A stretch of DNA of 64,000 nt from F22 sp963668535 (GTDB taxonomy: Bacteria; Bacteroidota; Bacteroidia; Bacteroidales; Bacteroidaceae), in NCBI GenBank assembly GCA_963668535.1, contig OY764867.1, forward strand, positions 124,001-188,000, in the 5' to 3' direction. Numbering within the stretch: the stretch's first letter is position 1; each line of letters opens with the position of its first letter. The position numbers and the translations under genes were made by a program. Shown piece after piece: positions 18,549 through 25,406 of the stretch. The notes below the pieces were generated by a model that did not search any database, was not told the origin of the DNA, and worked only from the letters and a program-made list of their open reading frames with translations.

Positions 18549-20573
18549 TTAGTATTGTACAGTTACAGAAAATTTGTAATTTCTACCTGGCATTGGATAA
18601 TTCAACACAACGTCATAATGCTGATCTAAAACATTATTGACTTCGGCCGAAAAACGTGTACTGTACTTTTTATAACGCAAGGTATAATCGAGAGAAAGAT
18701 CGTGAGTGTACCAAGGTTCTACATGATTACGGGCTATATTATTGACTGCACCATCATAGCGTTCACCCACATAGATAAAAGAATAATTGACTCCCCACCC
18801 TCTCCAAGTTAAACCTGCAATAGCAGATCCACTATGCCATGGAGTATAAGGGATTTGGTCGCCATAACTAGACATCTCTTTCCCATTGATTTTCGTAAAA
18901 TCTTGGGCTTTACTATACCCATAAGTCAAATTCAAACGACTCATCACTGGCCCAAGTGGAACGGTAATTTCTGCGCTAGCATCAATTCCTTTAGTTTCAA
19001 CTAAGCCCATATTGGTCATCATCCAACGAAAACTACTTCCTGTTGGCGAAGCGATAATTTTATCAGTAATGCGAGAATAGTAAGCATCTGCTTGGATGCG
19101 AAAGTGAGGTATTTTATAGGTAAATCCAACATCCACCTGATCGGTATGCTCAGGTTTCAACTGTGCATAGCCTATTTGAGCATAATATAAGTCATTGAAC
19201 GTAGGCATACGAAAAATGTTCTTATAGAATGCTCGCAGATTCCATGGACTATCTGCATAAGGACGATAACCAATAAAAATGGCTGGACTTAACTCATGTT
19301 TGTCCGGCGCTGCCGTGTTGTGACGCACTTTCTCACTGACATAAGTACCCACAAGTGACCCTTGAACCTTTAAAGCACCTAAATTGACAGCATTGGCCCA
19401 AGAAGCGAGAATAGTATATCGCTGAGGATAACTAAAGGGCGTCCCTACTCCATGCATAGTCGCATTGAGCTTATTGTAACTAGCATCAATGGCCAATGAC
19501 ATATCCCAAATAGAAGTAATGCGAAGGCCTTGTACCAAACTGAGGTAAGTTTCTTGTTGATAGTACTCATTGTCAAACTGCATCTTTTTGGTCACATCTT
19601 CGTCCATAAATTCAACAGTTTCACGAGATTTGTAATGAGTATAGTCGTAAGCAAATTTCCCCTTGATTTGTATCTTATATTTATCCGTAATTTCTTGATA
19701 AAAGTTAGCTTGAGCAAAAAAGTTTTTGTCTTTTTGCCGTTCGCCACTACTAAAAACGTTTTTGACAATAGCCCCAGGGAGTCCACGGTCACTTTGGTAG
19801 TAATACAACTTACCTTCCCACTTGCTATGAACACCCTGTCCAAAAATCCCTGCCTCAATACGGTAGGCATCAATATCACTGTTGTGACGCACAGCTGTAG
19901 TGTCATAAGCCACCGTACCATTTTGATACAAACGACGGTAACGGAACTTATATTGACCATTGCTATGAACATATTCGCCATGAAACATAGCAGATAGTTT
20001 ATCTGTTATCTTATGAGAGACACGGAGCGAAGGATTGTTAAGCTGAATAGATCCCGTGCGATAGCGCGCGCAGACATGAGTAGTCTCACCTTCTTTAAAA
20101 TGAGGTCGTTTCGTTTGCATATAGACAGCAGATGCAGAAGCAAAATCTTTGGCTGATTGAAAGATATCACTTTTCTGTCCGTTATACAGACTCACAGATT
20201 CCATGTTATCTAAACTAAATTTGCCAAGGTCAACGACACCGTTTTGAGCATTCCCGACTTCTATTCCATCATAAAAGACTCCGACATGATGGGACCCCAT
20301 ATTACGCACATCGACAGTTTTGAGTCCACCCATACCCCCATAGTCTTTTATTTGGACACCCGAGAAATAGCGCAGGGCATCCGCTACAGACAAAACACTT
20401 AGTTTTTCTAGCTTTAGACCAGAAAGACTTTGCACAGGAATAACTTCCTTATAAGGCTCTGCCTCGATGACAACTTCTTGCAGTCGTTGAATACTATCAA
20501 GACGGCTTTGGCCATGGAGAGGAGTCCACGCCAACACACACACACTGGTTAAAACCAGCTGTGCAGCTTTCAT
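18549..20573 (-). CDS. btuB: BtuB-like TonB-dependent corrinoid receptor
   Basis: I start this at the ATG at 20573 (MKAAQLVLTSVCVLA, signal peptide). The frame runs further upstream but that part is the riboswitch RNA. The mature protein has a plug domain (EVVIEAEPYKEV, LSVADALRYFSGVQIKDYGG, VDVRNMGSHHVGVFYDGIEV) and a 22-strand-type barrel ending in an aromatic residue (YKFSVTVQY). At ~674 residues it is the usual BtuB size, without the carboxypeptidase-like extension of SusC proteins. The riboswitch and the BtuG-like gene behind it indicate vitamin B12 or another corrinoid as the substrate. Confidence 0.92.
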   Translation of the reverse strand: MKAAQLVLTSVCVLAWTPLHGQSRLDSIQRLQEVVIEAEPYKEVIPVQSLSGLKLEKLSVLSVADALRYFSGVQIKDYGGMGGLKTVDVRNMGSHHVGVFYDGIEVGNAQNGVVDLGKFSLDNMESVSLYNGQKSDIFQSAKDFASASAVYMQTKRPHFKEGETTHVCARYRTGSIQLNNPSLRVSHKITDKLSAMFHGEYVHSNGQYKFRYRRLYQNGTVAYDTTAVRHNSDIDAYRIEAGIFGQGVHSKWEGKLYYYQSDRGLPGAIVKNVFSSGERQKDKNFFAQANFYQEITDKYKIQIKGKFAYDYTHYKSRETVEFMDEDVTKKMQFDNEYYQQETYLSLVQGLRITSIWDMSLAIDASYNKLNATMHGVGTPFSYPQRYTILASWANAVNLGALKVQGSLVGTYVSEKVRHNTAAPDKHELSPAIFIGYRPYADSPWNLRAFYKNIFRMPTFNDLYYAQIGYAQLKPEHTDQVDVGFTYKIPHFRIQADAYYSRITDKIIASPTGSSFRWMMTNMGLVETKGIDASAEITVPLGPVMSRLNLTYGYSKAQDFTKINGKEMSSYGDQIPYTPWHSGSAIAGLTWRGWGVNYSFIYVGERYDGAVNNIARNHVEPWYTHDLSLDYTLRYKKYSTRFSAEVNNVLDQHYDVVLNYPMPGRNYKFSVTVQY

Positions 20574-20640
20574 AAAAATATTGTTCACGAAAAAATACGT
20601 TTCGCTTCTACCAGAAACCAAGTAGTAAAAGCTGGTTACA

Positions 20641-20820
20641 TATTTTGGCAGGTATTCTGACTTGCTCCTTTCTATACGTCCTTCCCGCATATATATTATG
20701 TAGTGGACTAAGAGAGTATAGAAATGGTTTGAGGAGCTCACAGCAGCTTGTCTGTTCAGGATTTACACCTGATTCCCTTTTCACCGTCACTCTTAGCTTG
20801 AAGAGATAACGACACCAAAA
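20641..20820 (-). ncRNA. Cobalamin riboswitch
   Basis: On the minus strand the B12 box AGTCAGAATACCTGCC lies at 20647-20662. The conserved 5' core GGTGAAAAGGGAATC...GGTG lies at about 20764-20786. A closing helix can form between TTTTGG near 20815-20820 and CCAAAA near 20643-20648. The RNA ends about 70 nt before the receptor start codon at 20573. It should shut off the B12 uptake operon when adenosylcobalamin or a related corrinoid is plentiful. Confidence 0.94.
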
Positions 20821-20826
20821 CGGGGG

Positions 20827-20858
20827 CAAAATTAAATATATTATTTGAAAAGGACAAT
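20827..20858 (-). promoter_or_regulatory. Promoter of the B12 uptake operon
   Basis: The minus strand reads ATTG (20855-20858, one mismatch to the -33 TTTG), a 20-nt spacer and TAATTTTG (20827-20834, matching TAnnTTTG). Transcription would begin near 20820, which is where the riboswitch fold begins. Confidence 0.7.
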
Positions 20859-21119
20859 ATTTTTTGAAAAATCTTCTTCACAAGTTTTTCTAATTTATTT
20901 TTATATCAAAATAAGTCTGATCAAAATAAATACAAAAAACTGAGCAATAAGGAGTGTATCTATACCCTACAAAAAAACAGATGAGACTTATCAAAACCCT
21001 ATTTTGCATATTTATATGAATAAAAGCTTTCCAATCAAGCATGTAATAATTTCTTCTATCTCATTCAATACACGTGTTAAATTAGAATGCTCCTACAATA
21101 CATAACTAAAAATTTTTTA
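20859..21119. other. AT-rich gap between divergent operons
   Basis: This 261-bp stretch between the B12 operon promoter and cassette B contains only AT-rich sequence. I see no gene, repeat or hairpin of note in it. Confidence 0.5.
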
Positions 21120-21161
21120 ACGGACTTAGTTTTTTTTATCATGTTTAAGTCCGTATCTTTG
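21120..21161 (+). promoter_or_regulatory. Promoter with inverted repeat upstream of cassette B
   Basis: A -7 element TATCTTTG lies at 21154-21161. A 9-bp perfect inverted repeat, ACGGACTTA at 21120-21128 and TAAGTCCGT at 21146-21154, runs across the -33 position and touches the -7 element. It is positioned like an operator. The start codon at 21219 follows 57 nt later. Confidence 0.55.
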
Positions 21162-21218
21162 GCACTAAATTATTAACGAGACTTACAATGCATCGAGTAA
21201 ACAAATTATATTTCAAGT

Positions 21219-22064
21219 ATGTCGTTTAAATCGGTAAGAAAAATAGGTATGGTGCTGCTCGCTTTCAGCACAATCGTGTTGTCCGTACATGGACAAAGTA
21301 ATAAGGTAGAAATATTCTCTGGGGCTACTTTACAGTATAACGATGACCAGCCTAATCAGATGTACCAGGCAAGATTTGACTTAAATCCGGGTTTTAAATG
21401 GCATTTAGCACACCATGCAACTGTTGCTGGGCAAATTGCCATCCCTCTCTATAATGATTATGGCAAACGCTATAACAACATACGTCCAAGTATGTTGACT
21501 CTATCCAAAGAAATGAATTACTACAATTGGGCATTCGTAAAATGGAGTGCTGGATTGTTCAGTCATGAAAGGTATGGGTTGAACATGCAAGTATTGTGCC
21601 CCGTCTTTGACTGGTTAGCATTAGAAGGTCAAGCAAGTGCTACAGGTATTATGACTTTTTATGATGGCTACAAACGTGAAACATATATCAACAAAATATC
21701 TGCGGTAGCTGGTTTATCAGCGTACTATGCAAAAGAAAATATTCAAGTAAGACTGTTGGCTGGTAGATACCTGTATGAAGATAAAGGTATCAAAGCAGAA
21801 ATATGGAAACACTATAAACATTGCTCTATTGGTGCATATGCACAAAATTCAGGTGGTGATTTAGGCGGAGGTTTCAAATTAATCTTCCGTATCCCTCAAG
21901 TTAAGAAAGAGGTTGGTCATGATATTATTATTCGTCCAGCATCAAATTTCAGCTTGGACAACAGAATCAGTGCATCTGATGAGGCCTGCCAAATGGTACA
22001 TGTAGATCCTGAATATAATGAACAAGATGGTCACTTTACAATTACGAAAGGAGGTATGCGATGA
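21219..22064 (+). CDS. Outer-membrane beta-barrel-like protein paired with YjbH (cassette B)
   Basis: This 281-residue protein has a clean signal peptide (MVLLAFSTIVLSVHGQ). The rest is beta-rich: DLNPGFKWHLAHHATVAGQI, IPLYNDYGKRYNNIRPS, LFSHERYGLNMQV, IIIRPASNFSLDNR. It aligns along its length with the protein at 7865-8788 and, like it, ends in TKGGMR with a 4-nt overlap into a YjbH-like gene. It is probably an outer-membrane protein. No named family is recognised. Confidence 0.82.
   Translation: MSFKSVRKIGMVLLAFSTIVLSVHGQSNKVEIFSGATLQYNDDQPNQMYQARFDLNPGFKWHLAHHATVAGQIAIPLYNDYGKRYNNIRPSMLTLSKEMNYYNWAFVKWSAGLFSHERYGLNMQVLCPVFDWLALEGQASATGIMTFYDGYKRETYINKISAVAGLSAYYAKENIQVRLLAGRYLYEDKGIKAEIWKHYKHCSIGAYAQNSGGDLGGGFKLIFRIPQVKKEVGHDIIIRPASNFSLDNRISASDEACQMVHVDPEYNEQDGHFTITKGGMR
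22047..22055 (+). promoter_or_regulatory. Strong Shine-Dalgarno embedded in the end of the upstream gene (cassette B)
   Basis: AAAGGAGGT encodes part of the terminal KGGMR of the upstream protein and sits a few nt before the overlapping start ATGA at 22061. It fixes the YjbH start and indicates translational coupling. It is the counterpart of 7874-7882. Confidence 0.8.
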
Positions 22065-22795
22065 AAAGATTATGGATTCTAGCTATTCTTTTGATAGGAG
22101 GTTTAGCGTCGACCATTCAAGCACAACAGTACACTGGAATTAGCGGTTTGGTACATGTGCCAACTGCAGAAATGTCTCCAAAATCGAACGGACGTATTGG
22201 TGGTCACTATTTATATCAAGCATTGACTCCAGATAAAGTACAATTCAAAGGGAAAGAATATAATACTTTTAGTCATTATGTAGCCTTTTCTCCACTTAGT
22301 TGGATAGAATTATCCTATACATGTGTCTTTAAAAAGGGACTAGATAATAATGGGAAAGAAGCATTTACAGATCGTTCATGGTTCACTTCAGCCAAGATTA
22401 GAGCGTTAAAGGAAACCGATAATTGGCCAGCCATAGCTATTGGGACACAAAATGCAAGAGACTACTTTAGAAAAAGAGATTTCAAGTATTACTATGTCAA
22501 TTCATATGTATCTGCCACAAAACACTTTGATGTAGCTCTAGGCACACTAGGCACACACTTGACATATCGTCAATATGAAAACGATGATGCTCAAGATCAA
22601 TGGGGAGGAATTGTAGGAGGAGTAACCTACCAACCCAATAGTGTAGATAATTTACTACTATCTGCGGAATATAACGGAGATGTTATGATCGCCTCAGCAC
22701 AATTAAAGATGTGGAAATATGTAGTATTTCAGGCCATTTTAGTTGACGGAATACACTTTTGTGGAGGTGTAGGACTAAGTCTCCCTCTTAATTAA
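22061..22795 (+). CDS. YjbH-like outer-membrane protein (cassette B)
   Basis: This 244-residue protein has a signal peptide (LWILAILLIGGLASTIQAQ) and a YjbH-type N-terminus, QYTGISGLVHVPTAEMS, followed by RIGGHYLYQ. It is paralogous to 7128-7868. The barrel-like body ends GGVGLSLPLN. It is translationally coupled to the preceding gene. In Proteobacteria YjbH proteins belong to exopolysaccharide operons; no polysaccharide genes are adjacent here. Confidence 0.82.
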   Translation: MKRLWILAILLIGGLASTIQAQQYTGISGLVHVPTAEMSPKSNGRIGGHYLYQALTPDKVQFKGKEYNTFSHYVAFSPLSWIELSYTCVFKKGLDNNGKEAFTDRSWFTSAKIRALKETDNWPAIAIGTQNARDYFRKRDFKYYYVNSYVSATKHFDVALGTLGTHLTYRQYENDDAQDQWGGIVGGVTYQPNSVDNLLLSAEYNGDVMIASAQLKMWKYVVFQAILVDGIHFCGGVGLSLPLN

Positions 22796-22808
22796 AAGTA
22801 CACACAAT

Positions 22809-22860
22809 ACAAAATGAGACCCTTTCTTGTCAAAATAGACAAGAAAGGGTCTCATTTTGT
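22809..22860 (+). terminator. Strong terminator after the YjbH-like gene (cassette B)
   Basis: Two perfectly complementary 23-nt arms (22809-22831 and 22838-22860) enclose a 6-nt loop. A T-rich tail follows on the plus strand. The hairpin separates the YjbH gene from the fimbrillin-like gene, which therefore probably has its own promoter. Confidence 0.9.
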
Positions 22861-22992
22861 ATAAGTTTTTTATCTAGATTATTTTAAAAAAACGCATTAT
22901 TTGAAATTAATATATATTGTATTTTGAATTCCGATTGTTAATATGTATTTTTACACCCACTTCCTATAAGCATATATAAACAATAGAAAAAT

Positions 22993-23874
22993 ATGGAACT
23001 AGGCAAAAAGCAATCATCATTTAAGTCAATCAATTTATTTCATATTTTGGTATATACACCAATAATCATAACGCTTTGCGCATGTAAGGCAAACCATGGA
23101 ATTGATATCGAATACCAAAATGACAGCGAGCAAACTATAACAGTACAAGCTTCAGTAAAGGCAACAAGAATTCCAGACGAATCAGTTGAACCTCTAATAG
23201 TTACTTGGACTAGCGGAGATGCATTTTGTTTCTTCGATGACTATGCAGGTGACGTATTTCATCTAATAAATGGTGTAGGAAGCGAAAAGGGAGTATTTTC
23301 TGGAAGCGGACTTAATGGCATGACAAAAGCGATTTATCCAGTAGCATGCAGATTGGGACTTGGAAATGGTTTTGACCAACTGATGCTACCACTTACGGGG
23401 CAAGTACAAATAGGCAACAACAATAATAGTAATTTGTCGTCATTCTACTACATGATAGGTCAGGTTGAAGCACATGCTCCCACAAACATTGTCTTCAACT
23501 TATTAGTGGCACAAGTAAAATGGATTCTTACATTTCCAAACGACAGCAAAGGCGTCATTGATAAACTCGAAATATCTGTCGATTCGGGTGAAGAGCTATT
23601 GATTAAAAATTTGTCTCCCAGTCGTCGTGAACACAGTGTTATGACTAGCAAGCAATCTCTAGTTCTACAGAATGCTGAATTAGACGAAGCGCACACACTA
23701 ACTGCATATATGATGGTAGCACCAGTAACATTTGTCAATCAAGACCTTACCATAAGAGTATCTATGACAAACCAAGATGAATCTAGCTACTATTATGCTA
23801 CATTGCCACAAAAGTCGGTAAATATACAAGCAGGTAATACATACCTCATTCAATTAGACTTACACAAACAATAG
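22993..23874 (+). CDS. Fimbrillin-like lipoprotein (cassette B)
   Basis: This 293-residue lipoprotein (lipobox ITLCAC) has fimbrillin-like blocks: TWTSGDAFCFFDDYAGD, GMTKAIYPVACRLGLG and LTAYMMVAPVTFVNQDLTIR. It aligns with residues ~45-295 of the protein at 8910-11123 but has no BACON or protease domain. It may be a minor fimbrial or surface adhesion subunit. The positioning next to a YjbH pair repeats cassette A, although here the gene is third and not first. Confidence 0.8.
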   Translation: MELGKKQSSFKSINLFHILVYTPIIITLCACKANHGIDIEYQNDSEQTITVQASVKATRIPDESVEPLIVTWTSGDAFCFFDDYAGDVFHLINGVGSEKGVFSGSGLNGMTKAIYPVACRLGLGNGFDQLMLPLTGQVQIGNNNNSNLSSFYYMIGQVEAHAPTNIVFNLLVAQVKWILTFPNDSKGVIDKLEISVDSGEELLIKNLSPSRREHSVMTSKQSLVLQNAELDEAHTLTAYMMVAPVTFVNQDLTIRVSMTNQDESSYYYATLPQKSVNIQAGNTYLIQLDLHKQ

Positions 23875-23911
23875 TTTAATTACAAATATCAACTTTCCAT
23901 TTCAATCGAGC

Positions 23912-23946
23912 GAGGGGATGTGTCCACTATAATGGCCCATCCCCTC
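23912..23946 (+). terminator. Terminator after the fimbrillin-like gene
   Basis: The arms GAGGGGATG (23912-23920) and CATCCCCTC (23938-23946) pair across a 17-nt loop and are followed by TTATTTCATTT. The stem lies about 40 nt after the fimbrillin-like stop codon. Confidence 0.75.
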
Positions 23947-24011
23947 TTATTTCATTTAAAAAAAATAAAGTTGTACAAACTCATGAATACCTATAATATA
24001 TAGACGTCATC

Positions 24012-24395
24012 TTATGCATCTCCATACCACAATCCATGTAGATTACAATACTCATAAGCACCAATAACAACTTCATCTGGTTTTAGTTCAAACGTAGCCA
24101 CAGGCTGAGCTTCAGGTTCTAATGTAGCCGTTTTTAACCCTTTATCTGTATACAACCAAATTTTACAGATATGATGAGCTGGCAACATAGGATGTAGTGT
24201 ACTTCCCACAGTAACAGTCACTGTATCCCCACCAATATCTAAAAGAGGCACATGTTTCTCTGTTGAAGATTCAGCAGTATGAACAGATAATAGTTCCATA
24301 GGCTCATTACAACAAATAGGCACAGTAGTGTTTGTTGCATCTTGTACGACTAAGTTTTTACATAGTGCACAAAAATAAAAATTGTACTTTTTCAT
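24012..24395 (-). CDS. dfx: Desulfoferrodoxin (superoxide reductase)
   Basis: This 127-residue cytosolic enzyme reduces superoxide to hydrogen peroxide without making oxygen. The N-terminal desulforedoxin-like iron site is FCALCKN plus ICCNEP (C-x2-C and CC). The catalytic Fe(His)4Cys centre comes from EKHVP, STLHPMLPAHHICKIW and YCNLHGLW. All ligands of a class I desulfoferrodoxin are present at the usual length. It indicates an anaerobe with oxidative-stress defence. It lies 42 bp downstream of the GAF-protein gene on the same strand. Confidence 0.95.
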   Translation of the reverse strand: MKKYNFYFCALCKNLVVQDATNTTVPICCNEPMELLSVHTAESSTEKHVPLLDIGGDTVTVTVGSTLHPMLPAHHICKIWLYTDKGLKTATLEPEAQPVATFELKPDEVVIGAYEYCNLHGLWYGDA

Positions 24396-24437
24396 ATTAC
24401 TTTTGTTTTAGTTGATAGTATGTTTTATGTCAACACC

Positions 24438-25238
24438 TTAAAGATGATATAAGTCATCTCTCCTACTTCTTTCATTAAAAGCAGCTTTTTGTATACTTCT
24501 TATACGCTCTAAAAGGCGATTACTTTTACGTTCAATTCCACGAGCATATGTGCGAATATCCTCTGTGGTTACGTGATCTTTCTGAATCACACGGGAAAGA
24601 CTTAAAATAGCTTCCATTGAAGTCGTTACAATATCATTCAATTCGTTGAAATAACACGTAGAGATATATGATTCTGAAATCGAACTTTCTGTCTGTGATG
24701 GCAGCAACACTGATTCATTTTCTTCCTTGTCGCGGCACATGTCATGCTGCTTATGAATGGTATTGATAAGTTCTGCATGTTTATCGTTATAATAATAGAC
24801 CAATGAAATATCCTGTTCGATCATCTCACGAAAAATGCGCAATATAGTTTTCTCAACTTCTGTGTACATACGTTTTTTATGCCCCAACACGCACAATGAA
24901 CCAAACGGGACTCCATCTGGATAATTCAAAGGATAGCCAAGATAATTAAGCAACCCATTGTTTAATTGTGCATTATGCACCCAACGAGGATCGCTGGTTG
25001 CATCAGGTATTTCAACAATTTGTTGACTATTAATTACAGCCTCACAATAAGAACCAGCTAAATCTCTATGACTACCAGGAATAAATGGATTATTTTTTGT
25101 ATCACTAGCAAGATATACCTCAAGCTCCTTCTCATCTAGTTTCATAATAACAGCAGCTGGAATATTAAATAAATCAGCTATTGCATTAGCAAAACTTTGC
25201 CACTTTTCTTGAAGCCAGTATGGTATCTGTCTTTTCAT
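24438..25238 (-). CDS. GAF-domain protein with C-terminal helical region
   Basis: This is a 266-residue soluble protein. Residues ~10-150 form a GAF domain (FNIPAAVIMKLDEKELEVY, SQQIVEIPDATSDPRWVHNA, YPLNYPDGVPFGSLCVLG). The rest is helical and resembles the dimerisation helices of sensor kinases without the phospho-His motif or ATPase domain (YFNELNDIVTTSMEAILSLS). It may bind a small molecule or sense redox state. It shares its direction with the superoxide-reductase gene, so a redox role is possible but not shown. Confidence 0.8.
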   Translation of the reverse strand: MKRQIPYWLQEKWQSFANAIADLFNIPAAVIMKLDEKELEVYLASDTKNNPFIPGSHRDLAGSYCEAVINSQQIVEIPDATSDPRWVHNAQLNNGLLNYLGYPLNYPDGVPFGSLCVLGHKKRMYTEVEKTILRIFREMIEQDISLVYYYNDKHAELINTIHKQHDMCRDKEENESVLLPSQTESSISESYISTCYFNELNDIVTTSMEAILSLSRVIQKDHVTTEDIRTYARGIERKSNRLLERIRSIQKAAFNERSRRDDLYHL

Positions 25239-25339
25239 AACTAAGTTTTCATATAGATTTTAGAAGACTTCCTATTATACACTTTAATGCAAATATACTT
25301 ATTATTTTTGATTTGTCAAAGATTTTAGATAGAGAATTC

Positions 25340-25370
25340 TTTGCCGATAGCTTTGTTTTTTTTACATTTG
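25340..25370 (+). promoter_or_regulatory. Consensus promoter of the S9 peptidase gene
   Basis: TTTG at 25340-25343, a 19-nt spacer and TACATTTG at 25363-25370 match the Bacteroidota promoter exactly. Transcription should start near 25376. This rules out the ATG at 25341 and makes the ATG at 25383 unlikely as the start codon. Confidence 0.82.
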
Positions 25371-25406
25371 TCTAGTATACAAATGAAATTTGATAATAAT
25401 TCAAAC

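Noticed and set aside
19592..19981. 129-codon minus-strand frame inside the receptor gene
   Set aside because: It is an alternative frame of the TonB-dependent receptor barrel.
20574..20741. N-terminal extension of the receptor frame
   Set aside because: It overlaps the riboswitch, and the signal peptide begins only at 20573.
20608..20829. Open frame of 73 codons on the minus strand upstream of the TonB-dependent receptor
   Set aside because: It lies entirely within the cobalamin riboswitch; the B12 box and core motifs explain the sequence.
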